This document shows positions 25,487-34,936 of a stretch of 64,000 bases of DNA, piece by piece; positions within the stretch are counted from its first letter, which is position 1, and the number at the start of each line of letters is the position of its first letter. Source of the DNA: Olavius algarvensis associated proteobacterium Delta 3 (GTDB lineage Bacteria; Desulfobacterota; Desulfobacteria; Desulfobacterales; CAFBRK01); the NCBI GenBank assembly GCA_903231505.1, contig CAFBRK010000097.1, positions 26,333 through 90,332 of the forward strand, read 5' to 3'. The notes under the pieces are model-generated. The model made no database searches. It was given only the letters and a program-made list of their open reading frames with translations, and was not told the DNA's origin. A program made the translations under genes and the position numbers.

Positions 25487-26602
25487 ATGGCAATAAAGGT
25501 TTGGGATTATTTGGAAGAATATGAAGTAGAAAAAGTAGATATTTTTGAAGGTATTGAAAAAGTATTTGGATCAGGAAAGTTAATACTAGGTAACAGTGTA
25601 GAAAATTTTGAAAAAGAATTTTCTCATTATTGTCACTGCAAGTATGGAATTGGAGTTGATAACGCTACTCACGGAATATTTCTTTCGATTAAAGCCCTCG
25701 GAATTGGTAATAAAGATGAAGTCATAACAGTATCGAATACGGCAGTTCCAACTGTTGCCGCAATAGTTGGAGCTGGTGCAACACCAAAATTTGTAGATAT
25801 TGAAACTGATACATATTTAATGAATATAAACAAAGTAGAAGCTGCTATTACTAAAAACACTAAATGCATTTTACCGGTTCATCTATATGGGCAATGCGTT
25901 GATATGACTCCAATATTAGAGATTGCCAAAAAAAATGAGTTGTTTGTTATTGAAGATTGTGCTCAGTGTCACGGAGCGGAATATAAAAATAAAAAAGCTG
26001 GATCACTGTCAGACATGGGAGTTTTTTCGTTTTATCCTACTAAACCTTTGGGAGGATATGGTGATGGAGGTATGATCGTTACAAATAATAAAAAACTCGA
26101 AAAAAAACTTAGAAGGCTTAGATTTTATGGTATGGAAGATAAATACTACTCTGAAGAACATGGATACAACGCACGACTTGACGAAATACATGCTGAAATT
26201 CTATCAAGAAAACTTAAAAGAATAGGTGTTTATATAAATAAAAGAAATACATTGGCCAAAAGATATTATCATATACTGAAGGATACAAGTTTAATACTAC
26301 CAAAAACTAGAAAAAACAACTCACATGTATATTACATATATGCATGCCGACACAAAAATAGGGACTACATTATAGAAGAACTAAAAAAATTTGATATACA
26401 TGTTAATATCAGCTACCCTTGGCCTATTCATACTATGAGAGGATATAAGTATCTTGGTTACAAAGAAGGAGATTTACCTCTAACAGAGGGAGCTGCAAGA
26501 GAAATTTTTTCGTTACCGATGTATCCAATGTTCAAACATAAAGATCAAGATAAAGTATGTAAGGCATTATCAGAAATTTTAGGTGAGAAAATTAATTTAT
26601 AA
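25487..26602 (+). CDS. DegT/DnrJ/EryC1/StrS sugar aminotransferase
   Basis: 371 residues, PLP enzyme. GVDNATHGIFLSIKALG, VIEDCAQCHGAEYKNKKAGS and SFYPTKPLGGYGDGGMIV (with the PLP Lys) are diagnostic. It transfers an amino group to C3 or C4 of a deoxy-keto sugar. FdtB/QdtB-type C3 aminotransferases pair with FdtA-like isomerases, so C3 is a reasonable guess, but with the 2,3-dehydratase present the product could equally be a 2,6-dideoxy amino sugar. The start is ATG 25487, with AAAGGTGAA upstream inside the preceding gene's end. Confidence 0.87.
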   Translation: MAIKVWDYLEEYEVEKVDIFEGIEKVFGSGKLILGNSVENFEKEFSHYCHCKYGIGVDNATHGIFLSIKALGIGNKDEVITVSNTAVPTVAAIVGAGATPKFVDIETDTYLMNINKVEAAITKNTKCILPVHLYGQCVDMTPILEIAKKNELFVIEDCAQCHGAEYKNKKAGSLSDMGVFSFYPTKPLGGYGDGGMIVTNNKKLEKKLRRLRFYGMEDKYYSEEHGYNARLDEIHAEILSRKLKRIGVYINKRNTLAKRYYHILKDTSLILPKTRKNNSHVYYIYACRHKNRDYIIEELKKFDIHVNISYPWPIHTMRGYKYLGYKEGDLPLTEGAAREIFSLPMYPMFKHKDQDKVCKALSEILGEKINL

Positions 26603-26678
26603 TTATAAAAACATATATACAAAATCTTTTTTAAAAATAGAAATTTTGTTGTTGAACGAATTATAAAAGTCTCGAAAT

Positions 26679-27896
26679 ATGAACAGAAAAGAAAAACACG
26701 TTAAAAATTTACCAAAAAAAGATACCATCTTATTTATGTCGCCCTTTTTTTTCCCTGAATCTATCTCAACAGGAAAATATAATACATACTTGGTAAAAAA
26801 ATTACTAAAAGCTGGATTTTCAGTTTATATTGTTGCTTTGCATCCATTATACCCAAATTGGAAATCAAAAAAGACTAACGAAGGCTTTGATGGAGCAACT
26901 ATATACCGTGGCGGAGGATATGTTAGCTACCCAAAATCAATGATACTACGACGACTTTGTCTTGAAATAGAATTTACTATCCATTCAATCAAGCAAATAT
27001 TAAAAAATAGAAACATCGAAATCGTTATCATTGTTTTTCCGCCAAGTCTTTTCTTTTCATTTGTACATCTTGTTATTCCGAAAAGAGCAAAAATAATCGG
27101 AATTGTTCATGATCTTCAGAGTGTCATGGCAAATGTGGAAAAACCACATGCAAAAAATTTTTTAGCTCAAATCATATTTTTTCTTGAAAGACAAAGTTTT
27201 CATGTTTGTGAAAAGCTTATTTTTCTTTCGAAATCAATGGCGAAAAGAGCGAAAGGTGATTACGAATTAGAACAAAAAGAAATTTCAGTGTGCTATCCAT
27301 TCGCAAATATAGAAAATAGAAAAATAACAAAAGATTTAATAAATATTTTTTTGCCAAATTTTAAACACGTAGTTTATTCAGGAGCGCTGGGAGAAAAGCA
27401 GAATCCATACAAATTGTTACAATTTTTCAAAGCATTGGTAAAAAAAAGAAAAAATATGATATGCCATTTCTTTTCAGGTGGTCCAATATTTAATAAGTTA
27501 AAACAGATTCAGGGGATTGATTCTGAAAGGATTTTTTTCCACGATCTTGTTCCCGAAAAAAATTTATATGAACTATATTTAAAATCGGACATTCAAGTAA
27601 TTCCGCAAAAATTCGGAATGTCTGATGGAGCGATACCTTCTAAATTACCAAATATTATAAGTGCTGGGACGCCGATCTTCTCAATTAGTGAGTTTGGAAG
27701 TGAGGTGTCAAATCTTGTCGAAGAATCTGGAATAGGATTTTGTTCACACTCTTGGAATATTGAAAAACTCGTTAAAGACTTAAATACATTTATATGCAAA
27801 ATTGATAATGAGCCGAATATAGAAAGAAAAAAATTCTTAAAGAATTTTGTTGAGAAAAACTTTAATGTTGAACGAATTATTACTGCGATTGAATAA
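26679..27896 (+). CDS. Glycosyltransferase (WcaI-like, GT-B/GT4)
   Basis: 405 residues. FMSPFFFPESISTGKYNTYLVKKLLKAGFSVYIVALHP is a WcaI/GT4 N-terminal domain; IGIVHDLQSVMANVE follows. The donor domain has HVVYSGALGEKQNPYKLLQFF, FFSGGPIF and LYLKSDIQVIPQKFG...PSKLPNIISAGTPIFS. Transfers a sugar, possibly the deoxyamino sugar made by the four genes just upstream (inference from adjacency). It is the last + strand gene of the AT-rich locus, nine bases from the convergent LamG gene. Confidence 0.83.
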   Translation: MNRKEKHVKNLPKKDTILFMSPFFFPESISTGKYNTYLVKKLLKAGFSVYIVALHPLYPNWKSKKTNEGFDGATIYRGGGYVSYPKSMILRRLCLEIEFTIHSIKQILKNRNIEIVIIVFPPSLFFSFVHLVIPKRAKIIGIVHDLQSVMANVEKPHAKNFLAQIIFFLERQSFHVCEKLIFLSKSMAKRAKGDYELEQKEISVCYPFANIENRKITKDLINIFLPNFKHVVYSGALGEKQNPYKLLQFFKALVKKRKNMICHFFSGGPIFNKLKQIQGIDSERIFFHDLVPEKNLYELYLKSDIQVIPQKFGMSDGAIPSKLPNIISAGTPIFSISEFGSEVSNLVEESGIGFCSHSWNIEKLVKDLNTFICKIDNEPNIERKKFLKNFVEKNFNVERIITAIE

Positions 27897-27904
27897 TGAT
27901 CTAT

Positions 27905-28690
27905 TTAAGCGCGAAGTATTTTTAAAGGCGGGAGTAGCTGATGTTTTGCACTAATGAGAAACCGCTTGAAATAAGATTTAATTTTGAAAAAACGGAGGCT
28001 CCTAATAGTTAAAAAAAAGGCAAACACACTGCTTAATAGGAAAATAGGAGATGGAATGGGTATCACAACATGATGATTGTAGATTCGAACGTCATCGATA
28101 GCTCCCCTCCAAAAGGCAGAAACATTGTCATCTCTTGTGCCCAAGTACATATCAAGCCCAGCGTTCATGAAACCCGAAGTAGTTCCTGTTGCAAGATTTA
28201 CTGAGTTTACACTAAATTTCCATCCGGAAGCATTAGCTATAAACTCCATATAGTTCCATTGATCATTGTTTTGCTGAGTATATACATATGTGGAATTGAA
28301 ACCAGAATCAAATATGAAGGAGTCACTGGTTGATGGGCCTGACTCGAACCTAAACTTGGAATTCCCGAAACTAAGAGGATTTCTCCAAGCTTCTGGACTT
28401 TCGGGACGCATCCAAAAGGATATCGTGATCTCTCGTTCACCGTTTACGGCATCACCGAGACCTGGCATCTTAATAGAGTCCATAACGCCATCAAAATAAT
28501 AGGCACTGTTTTCAACGCCAAATCGATCCTCTGTCAATGATGCTCCGCTTACGATTCCATCAAACCCATTGCCGCTTTCATCGTTTGCATTACCGCTAAA
28601 AGAGTAGGATGCAACCAGCGCGGCATTGCCACACGTTGTCGACAAGATAAAGCTCAAAGGTATCAATAATAATATGAGGAGACGTTTCAT
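27905..28690 (-). CDS. LamG/concanavalin-like secreted protein with PEP-CTERM-like C-terminus
   Basis: 261 residues. Signal peptide LLILLLIPLSFILSTTCGNAA. A LamG/laminin-G-like fold follows: LVASYSFSGNANDESGNGFDG, YYFDGVMDSIKMP, ITISFWMRP and WRGAIDDVRIYNH, the typical concanavalin-A-like repeat ending. Near the C-terminus, IPIPSPIFLLSSVFAFFLTI followed by basic residues resembles the VPxPxx-TM-basic sorting tails recognised by exosortases. The tail continues 25 residues past the basic stretch, longer than usual. No exosortase is encoded in this window. The start is ATG 28690, on the opposite strand to the polysaccharide genes. Confidence 0.75.
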   Translation of the reverse strand: MKRLLILLLIPLSFILSTTCGNAALVASYSFSGNANDESGNGFDGIVSGASLTEDRFGVENSAYYFDGVMDSIKMPGLGDAVNGEREITISFWMRPESPEAWRNPLSFGNSKFRFESGPSTSDSFIFDSGFNSTYVYTQQNNDQWNYMEFIANASGWKFSVNSVNLATGTTSGFMNAGLDMYLGTRDDNVSAFWRGAIDDVRIYNHHVVIPIPSPIFLLSSVFAFFLTIRSLRFFKIKSYFKRFLISAKHQLLPPLKILRA

Positions 28691-29567
28691 AGTATTTATA
28701 AAGCCAAAAAAATCCTTAAGCTCATCCGATAAAATACTCGTTTAAGTTCTATGCATCTTGCGACTTCGGTCTTTCGACAGAGTCAGTGGGTTCAATAAGT
28801 CCGATTTTTACATAACTAAGGCGTTATACATGTATGCTATTTATATGCCAAATATGCAAAGGCTGTCAATTATCTTTAATTACATAATTTTCGGTATACT
28901 AAAAATAGATGCTTTTGTAAAAAAGTCACCTATGTTTTTTGATTATATAGGTTGGAAAGAGTGGCGCCAGCTTTTAGATTGAGCCTTTTATTCATCGATT
29001 ATATAATCTAAGATACTGAAAATTATAATATAATAACGTTTATACAGAAATATGGCCGCGCAGCGAGATTTAACCTAAAATAGACCCCTTCAATTGACAT
29101 AAAGTCATTTGGTACTCGAAAATCTGTTGAAATCCTATCGTCATGCCGTTGCTATTGCATCGATTCATCTTCGAAACCGGCATTCTTGTCCCACAAAATT
29201 GTTGGCATTTGTTAGTCCGTGAAAGTAGGATGACAATATTTTATCTCTCATGAAGACCACGGTGGGCTCGAAGGGGAAAATATTGAGAACCAGAAATCCT
29301 CTATAAGGGGGTTGAGATAGGCTGATGCGCTATCGGTATCTGTCTCTGTTTGGATTAGAAATGTTACGTTTTTTCCACATATGGAAAAAAATTCCTAATT
29401 ATGGTAGGCTTAGCGTGCAATGAGAGCTAAGCCAAAGGTTAAGCTCTCATAGAGGCAGACTTAACTAATCGTTTTATTTTATATTCATTGGAACTCTGAA
29501 TATAAACCGATATCTTATCTGAACAATCTTTGCTCCATTTTCCTGAGATCTCTGGGTGAGGCGATCC
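28691..29567. other. 877-bp intergenic at the right edge of the AT-rich locus
   Basis: No supported gene; a 74-codon frame at 28758-28982 has no recognisable features. GC rises through the interval. A stem-loop is visible at about 29420-29451 (ATGAGAGCT paired with AGCTCTCAT, loop region GCCAAAGG). It probably holds the promoter of the YdcF-like gene, but no clear -35/-10 pair was found. Confidence 0.5.
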
Positions 29568-30347
29568 ATGGATTCAAATTTAATATTTTTATTCAAGAAG
29601 ATACTGGGTCAACTGCTCATGCCGGTGCCGGTATGTTTGGGGTTTCTGGTAATAGGACTCATCCTTCTGTTTTTTTCTAAACGGCATACAATCGGCAAGG
29701 CCTTTGTGGCGATAGGAACGTGCATGCTTGTACTGTTTAGTTTTTTTTTCGTGCCGGACCAAATGGCCTACAATTTAGAGTACAGAAATCTTGCTGTTCT
29801 GGACATCAAATCTATTCCGAAACCAAAATTTATAGTTGTATTGGGAAGCGGTCATGATTCAGACCCAAGGCTGCCAGCAAACAGTCAACTGAATTCGTCA
29901 GGAGTCGTTAGATTAATGGAGGCGCTTCGTCTGCACAGACTATTGCCGGATGCCAGAATCATTTTTTCTGGTTGGGGAGGATCCGATCCAGTGCCACATG
30001 CCAGGGTAATGGCTGAAGTCGCGACCGAGTTTGGCATCGATTCTGATTCGATCATATTAGTAACAACCCCAAGAGATACGAAAGATGAAGCAAGAATCAT
30101 ATCGGGAACCGTTAAAAAAGAGCCGTTCCTGCTTGTCACTTCAGCTGCCCACATGCCTCGATCCCTGGCGCTATTGCGCAAACGGGGTGCAAATCCGATC
30201 CCAGCGCCGACGGATTATCGTTTTAGGCAACCACAAGGCATTGGTATAAGCAAGCTTTTTCCATCAAGTGAAAATATAGTCACTGCAAGGATAGTTTTTC
30301 ACGAATATTTGGGAATGGCATGGGCCTACCTCCGAGATCAAATCTAA
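29568..30347 (+). CDS. YdcF/ElyC/SanA family membrane protein (DUF218)
   Basis: 259 residues from ATG 29568, preceded by GTGAGG; a GTG at 29556 is an alternative. Two N-terminal transmembrane segments (PVCLGFLVIGLILLFF and FVAIGTCMLVLFSFFFVP) lead to a DUF218 domain: IVVLGSGHDSDPRLPANSQL, RLMEALRLHRLLPDARIIFSGW, TTPRDTKDEARII and LLVTSAAHMPRSLALLRKRG. ElyC in E. coli affects peptidoglycan assembly and enterobacterial common antigen lipid-carrier balance. A role in undecaprenyl-linked glycan traffic fits the neighbouring priming transferase, but that is inference. A hairpin (30346-30384) overlaps its stop codon. Confidence 0.83.
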   Translation: MDSNLIFLFKKILGQLLMPVPVCLGFLVIGLILLFFSKRHTIGKAFVAIGTCMLVLFSFFFVPDQMAYNLEYRNLAVLDIKSIPKPKFIVVLGSGHDSDPRLPANSQLNSSGVVRLMEALRLHRLLPDARIIFSGWGGSDPVPHARVMAEVATEFGIDSDSIILVTTPRDTKDEARIISGTVKKEPFLLVTSAAHMPRSLALLRKRGANPIPAPTDYRFRQPQGIGISKLFPSSENIVTARIVFHEYLGMAWAYLRDQI

Positions 30348-30584
30348 CACCGTTGGGTGATGAAAAACTCACATCTGCGGTGTTCGACTCAGGATCCATA
30401 CTTCACACTGTTATCATACATGTTCCGGCGTTCTATAAATCTCTGTACAGCGGGCGTAATGACCGACCTTCGCCAAACAGTTGATTATAAGTGACAACTA
30501 CTGGTATGTATCTTGCTCCTCCCTCTTACGTAGGTTCTCCATGTTGTCAATCCAAATTTGTAGCTGCGCTGTAAAAAGGAAACT

Positions 30585-32015
30585 ATGTCCATTCTCAAGA
30601 CATATGCCCTGCTGTTTACTGCAATTCAAAAAATTGTAGACGTTATCATTGTGCTGGCAGGTACTTGGTTCATCAGGGACATTGCACCTCCTGAATTACT
30701 GCGAGGGTTGGCTCTGTTCGGCAGCCTGCTGACGCTTGTCATTTTTTCTGTTTTTGACGTATACCGATCCTGGCGAAAAGTGACTATTGCACAACAGTTG
30801 AGATCCGTTTTGTTTTCATGGATTGCTGTGCTGGTTGCCATCAACTTGATCATCTTGTTTCTATCCAATGAACAGCAATTCAAATTATTATGGCCATATG
30901 TCTTGTTTAAGGCCCCCATTTTTTATGAATGGGCGCTGTTGATTTTTTCAGGTTTAGCGACGGTCAGGATATTAACCCGCATCTTTCTCATGATTATCCG
31001 AAGACAAGGTCATAATATCCGCACTGCCGTCATCGTTGGTACTGGAATTGCCGGCCAGCGGATCGGCAATGACCTCAGAAGAGACAAATGGATGGGAATA
31101 CGTCTTATCGGATATTTTGATGATGCAGCCCCTACAGGTTCTCCTGTTTTCCGTTATGAGAAGCAAGTGGGAGCGGTGTTGGGACCGATCAGTGAATGTG
31201 AAACATACATTTTGGAAAACAAAGTAGACATGCTTTTTATTGCTCTTCCCATGAGCGACGAAAAGATTATTTCCCGCTTGATTCAGAAGCTGGGAACACG
31301 GGGAGTGAACGTGCTCATGGTACCGGATCTGTTCACTGTTGGCATACAGAAGGCAAAAGTTGATTATATCGGTAACATGCCATTGATGGGCCTTAATCTT
31401 TTTCCTACCTGGAAACGAACGTTCGATACTGTGTTTTCGGTTGGGATTATAATCGTAACATTGCCACTTTGGATACTCATCGTGTTGGTGATCAAGCTGG
31501 AAGATAGAGGACCCGTTTTCTACAGGCATCCGAGGCTTATGGAAAGCGGTAAACAATTTATGTGTCTGAAATTCAGGACAATGCGTGTAGATTCTGATCA
31601 GCGACTTGAAAAAATGCTGGAGGAAAATAGAGAGCTTAGACAAGAGTGGAATCATAATTTTAAACTGAAAAACGATCCCAGGGTAACTAAAGTCGGATGG
31701 CTTCTTAGAAGAACAAGTCTGGATGAATTGCCCCAGTTTATCAATGTTCTTCTAGGAGATATGAGTGTGGTAGGCGCCCGTCCAATTGTTCCGGAAGAAT
31801 TGCGCAATTATTATTCCGACACTGCCTTAACTTACTGCGCCATGAAACCCGGCATAACAGGTCCGTGGCAGACAGGAGAGAGGAACGACGTCTGTGATTA
31901 CAGAGAGCGTGTTGAGATAGACCGGATTTATGTTTTAAACTGTACGCTGGCGACAGATCTAAAAATAATCGGCAAAACTATCTGGCGGATGATATGGCCT
32001 AAGGGGGCGTACTAG
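30585..32015 (+). CDS. Polyprenyl glycosylphosphotransferase (WbaP/ExoY-like priming enzyme)
   Basis: 476 residues. Four or five N-terminal hydrophobic segments, a CoA-binding-like domain ([21 protein letters not shown]), then the catalytic PNPT domain: [69 protein letters not shown], and [19 protein letters not shown]. It transfers sugar-1-phosphate (Gal or Glc-type in WbaP) to undecaprenyl phosphate, the first step of repeat-unit synthesis. The start is ATG 30585, following AAAAAGGAAACT. A strong terminator lies after it. Confidence 0.9.
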   Translation: MSILKTYALLFTAIQKIVDVIIVLAGTWFIRDIAPPELLRGLALFGSLLTLVIFSVFDVYRSWRKVTIAQQLRSVLFSWIAVLVAINLIILFLSNEQQFKLLWPYVLFKAPIFYEWALLIFSGLATVRILTRIFLMIIRRQGHNIRTAVIVGTGIAGQRIGNDLRRDKWMGIRLIGYFDDAAPTGSPVFRYEKQVGAVLGPISECETYILENKVDMLFIALPMSDEKIISRLIQKLGTRGVNVLMVPDLFTVGIQKAKVDYIGNMPLMGLNLFPTWKRTFDTVFSVGIIIVTLPLWILIVLVIKLEDRGPVFYRHPRLMESGKQFMCLKFRTMRVDSDQRLEKMLEENRELRQEWNHNFKLKNDPRVTKVGWLLRRTSLDELPQFINVLLGDMSVVGARPIVPEELRNYYSDTALTYCAMKPGITGPWQTGERNDVCDYRERVEIDRIYVLNCTLATDLKIIGKTIWRMIWPKGAY

Positions 32016-32075
32016 GGGCGGTTGGCCCGTTTGCCCGGGACCGGTTCGCCCGTGAAAATACAAGAAAGACAGGAT

Positions 32076-32106
32076 AAAAAAAGCAGGTCCGGAGCCCTGC
32101 TTTTTT
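32076..32106. terminator. Bidirectional Rho-independent terminator
   Basis: A stem AAAAAAGCAGG/CCTGCTTTTTT with an 8-nt loop sits between the convergent priming transferase and the Gly/Ala-rich gene. Having A and T runs on both flanks, it can serve both directions. Confidence 0.85.
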
Positions 32107-32132
32107 ACTTCCACTATTATCGAAGCTATCCT

Positions 32133-32465
32133 TTAATTTCCTGAATGCGATGCTGTTGCTGCACTATCTCCGGCTGCTGTTGCTGCTGCGCCGCCAACGA
32201 TAATTACAACGCCGGCCACGGCTCCTCCAATCACAGCTCCACTGACTCCTCCGGCTCCAGCGCCTCCAGCGCCTCCAGCGCCAGCAGCACCAGCTCCAGT
32301 CGCACCGGTTGCTCCGGTTCCAGCCCCCGCGGTTCCAGCTGCTGGTGCGGCGCCTGCCGCCGCAAGTTCCTCAGCGAAAACGTTCGTCGGCCCCATGATA
32401 AACAAGGCACACGCAAAGGATGTCAACACTGCCAATAATCTGAAAACAGGACGTTTTCTCTGCAT
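32133..32465 (-). CDS. Secreted Gly/Ala-rich low-complexity protein
   Basis: 110 residues. Signal peptide LLAVLTSFACALFIMGPTNVFA. The mature part is almost only Ala, Gly, Thr and Val (AAGAAPAAGTAGAGTG...), with a possible glycine-zipper hydrophobic helix (SGAVIGGAVAGVVIIVGGAAAT). No family is recognised. Composition matches the tail of the FecR protein at 6517-7389. ATG 32465 follows GCGGGGGGAAT on the coding strand. It lies beside YjbH, so an envelope role is plausible. Confidence 0.65.
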   Translation of the reverse strand: MQRKRPVFRLLAVLTSFACALFIMGPTNVFAEELAAAGAAPAAGTAGAGTGATGATGAGAAGAGGAGGAGAGGVSGAVIGGAVAGVVIIVGGAAATAAGDSAATASHSGN

Positions 32466-32823
32466 TTGGATTCCCCCCGCTTCAATATGTGATCCTGCTG
32501 CCTTGCCCCTTTACAAAATATGTTAATTACTTAGATCACAATTTCATCCGTTGCAAGCGTTTTTTTCGGGATAACTGAAAAATCACTACAGTTTTTTTAT
32601 AAACCTATTTCCGACTCCCTTGTTGGAGAAGCCACAATAGCTGATGAAGAATCGGAGTAAGGGGCCAAGTGTTTTACCCAACGATTTCTTAGCCTTTCAC
32701 TGGAATCCGTGCCTGAGGCAGGCAAGCCCTGGTCGCCTCCGGCGCCGCCATGGGTTTATGCGCCTTTGGCGTGCGGGTAAACCTTGAACCCTATCGATCG
32801 ACCCGCTGGTTGGGAGATGATCC
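32466..32823. other. Intergenic, 358 bp, with 3-nt-loop hairpins
   Basis: Contains CGCC-NNN-GGCG hairpins (about 32730 and 32761-32771) and a sequence CCTGGTCGCCTCCGGCGCCG that recurs in complement at 54633-54658. The part next to 32465 should hold the promoter of the Gly/Ala-rich gene. No gene seen. Confidence 0.45.
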
Positions 32824-34914
32824 TCATTGACGTATCCGATCGATATTTCTCTTGAACCGGGCCGGCATCAAATCTGATCCAAACGTGTAAAGGTTCGTCC
32901 GGTGCCAAACCGTTTGCGCCACATCCCGTGCCCAAGGGGAAAACTTATATAGATAGGTTGTTCGGGACTCTCTTGGCGAAAACATGTTCGCCGGAATCCG
33001 AATGAACACACCCTTATCGTTGTATCCTCGATTTTCCTCCGTTAGGAAAATGTCCGTATCGGTAACACTGTACCAGGCTCCGATGACCGTGCCGTTTTCA
33101 TAGGTTCGACTGGCTTCGAAACGGAATCCTACATCGCCACCCAGAAAACGGCCATACTGGGTCAACAAGGTCACATCGAAAGGTTTCATATAAGTATACA
33201 AGTTTCCTAAGGCCGTGTAATAATCCCGTTCATCGAACAACTCGAAACTGGTGCCGGGCACCCGTTTCCGTACCCAGTCTCCGGATGCGCCGATGGCTAC
33301 TCCGCCGTTACCCAGGAATGTCAGGGCCTCCCCGGCAAACCCGGCGTACATCAGGTCGAAATAACCGGCACTGAAACCGCCGAAGGTCTGTTTCGTCAAG
33401 CGGAACACCTGATCATATTCCAGGCGATCCACGGTCGGTTCATCACCCAGGTATAAAAAGACGTCGCTCCGGACCGCATCCGGCGGCGGTTTGTTGCTCG
33501 AGCTGATGTTGGAAAAGAAGGGGATCATATAGGATCCGAACAGCTGAGAGCCTTTTGCAACAGTGGCGAGGGCATAGGGCTGGATCCCAACCCGGAACTT
33601 GAATACTCCGGACGGATCGTTGAGAAATGTTTGGAATTCGGGCTTGATGCCCCAATTCCAGTCCGGTCTTCTGGGTGTATCCGCAGAGGCCATTTCCCGA
33701 AGTGGTCCCAGGTTTTTAGACCTTACAGTTTCCACGGTAACCAACTGCTCGAAAATGTCCTGCCGCATCTTTCCCATGAGGAACTCATCCAGATGCCGGG
33801 GCCGGACAGATACACGCAAAATGGGTATACGCCACCTGGTGAGCACTGCCGTCAGCATGTTCACGTCATCCGGAGCGGATGCCAGTAGTATGCGAAGTAC
33901 ACGGCCGGCTGCCTTCTGGTTGTGGATGTACCTCTGGTTCGCGAACTCAGCAGTGAGCACCGTTCCATTCGTATACACGGACACATCCCGGAAACCGGCC
34001 TTCTGGATTTCCCGTTGGACATACTGCAGGCGCCCTTTGGCATCGTCTTCCGTGAAAGGCGGCGGTGCCGTGGTGCGCCATCTGGGGGGATCCGGGGCTT
34101 TGGGTATGAGGGAATCCCCAAGCTTCACACTGAGGTTTGCCATCACCCCCAGCGTATCTCCGCGCTGCCATGACACTCCCAGATTGATGCCCCGGAATAC
34201 CTCTGCTTTAATGCCCACATTGATAGGAGAAGAGGCACCCTCGGGTAATGCTTGTTTATTATCCGGCCCCAATCCGGCATCATTCTCATATTTAATGGGA
34301 TTATATTCAAAAACGAGATTAGCCCTCTTGTGGAAGGCCCATTCGACCCCACCGAAAAGGCCGACATCCTCTATACCGAGGGATTCCAGGTTGCCGCTCA
34401 ACCGTTTCGTTCCCAGACCCAACGTGAAGTCAAACGGAAAGATCTGACGGCTTACCACGATATATTCGGCTGGGAACAGCCGTGTTCCGAGCAAATCCTG
34501 AACACCTAAGGCAATGGCTGGATGGCCTCTTGTTTCAGGCAGTATCTGATATTTAAAATCGATGGCTTTATCTTTATAGTTTCCGAAATCTTCCCCCAAG
34601 CCGCTTTCAACATTGGTAAGTTCCGTGTATCGTCCGGTCACTTCAAGGCCCGGATACGCGCCCATGCCGATAATGATCCATTGATAGGGTTCTGCATAGG
34701 CGTAGCCGAGACGAAACACACCATCTTCGAGAACCCTTGCATTGGGAATTTCGAGAAGACCGGTGCCGCCCCAATTGGCGGCTTTATTAAAAGGGGCGTC
34801 CTCGGCCATGCAAGGGGTATGAACAGGCAAGAAAAGAAGGGCAGCAACTAGGTACAAACAGGACTGCCGAAAGGTATTCAGGAAATATTTTCTACAGAGT
34901 AGGGGCGTCAGCAC
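32824..34914 (-). CDS. YjbH-domain outer-membrane polysaccharide biogenesis protein
   Basis: 696 residues. After a signal peptide (CLYLVAALLFLPVHTPCMA) comes NWGGTGLLEIPNARVLEDGVFRLGYA, the hallmark start of YjbH/GfcD proteins, then GRYTELTNVESGLGEDFGNYKDKAIDFKYQIL. Alternating aromatic strands suggest one or two outer-membrane beta-barrels; the central part (WRTTAPPPFTEDDAKGRLQ...) has a periplasmic alpha/beta region. YjbH works with YjbE-G or Gfc proteins in exopolysaccharide export. It reads from a GTG at 34914. It sits between the priming transferase and the SLBB export protein, consistent with a shared export route. Confidence 0.85.
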   Translation of the reverse strand: MLTPLLCRKYFLNTFRQSCLYLVAALLFLPVHTPCMAEDAPFNKAANWGGTGLLEIPNARVLEDGVFRLGYAYAEPYQWIIIGMGAYPGLEVTGRYTELTNVESGLGEDFGNYKDKAIDFKYQILPETRGHPAIALGVQDLLGTRLFPAEYIVVSRQIFPFDFTLGLGTKRLSGNLESLGIEDVGLFGGVEWAFHKRANLVFEYNPIKYENDAGLGPDNKQALPEGASSPINVGIKAEVFRGINLGVSWQRGDTLGVMANLSVKLGDSLIPKAPDPPRWRTTAPPPFTEDDAKGRLQYVQREIQKAGFRDVSVYTNGTVLTAEFANQRYIHNQKAAGRVLRILLASAPDDVNMLTAVLTRWRIPILRVSVRPRHLDEFLMGKMRQDIFEQLVTVETVRSKNLGPLREMASADTPRRPDWNWGIKPEFQTFLNDPSGVFKFRVGIQPYALATVAKGSQLFGSYMIPFFSNISSSNKPPPDAVRSDVFLYLGDEPTVDRLEYDQVFRLTKQTFGGFSAGYFDLMYAGFAGEALTFLGNGGVAIGASGDWVRKRVPGTSFELFDERDYYTALGNLYTYMKPFDVTLLTQYGRFLGGDVGFRFEASRTYENGTVIGAWYSVTDTDIFLTEENRGYNDKGVFIRIPANMFSPRESRTTYLYKFSPWARDVAQTVWHRTNLYTFGSDLMPARFKRNIDRIRQ

Positions 34915-34936
34915 ATGAGATTCCGTTGAACACCGT

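Noticed and set aside
28758..28982. A 74-codon open frame as a gene
   Set aside because: No ribosome site, no recognisable motif or signal, and it lies in a composition-transition intergenic region.
29220..29470. Possible riboswitch upstream of the YdcF-like gene
   Set aside because: A stem-loop at 29420-29451 exists, but no conserved core of a known riboswitch class could be matched by eye.
32145..32438. Ser/Cys-rich + strand frame
   Set aside because: Complement of the Gly/Ala-rich secreted protein, which has a signal peptide and ribosome site on the minus strand.
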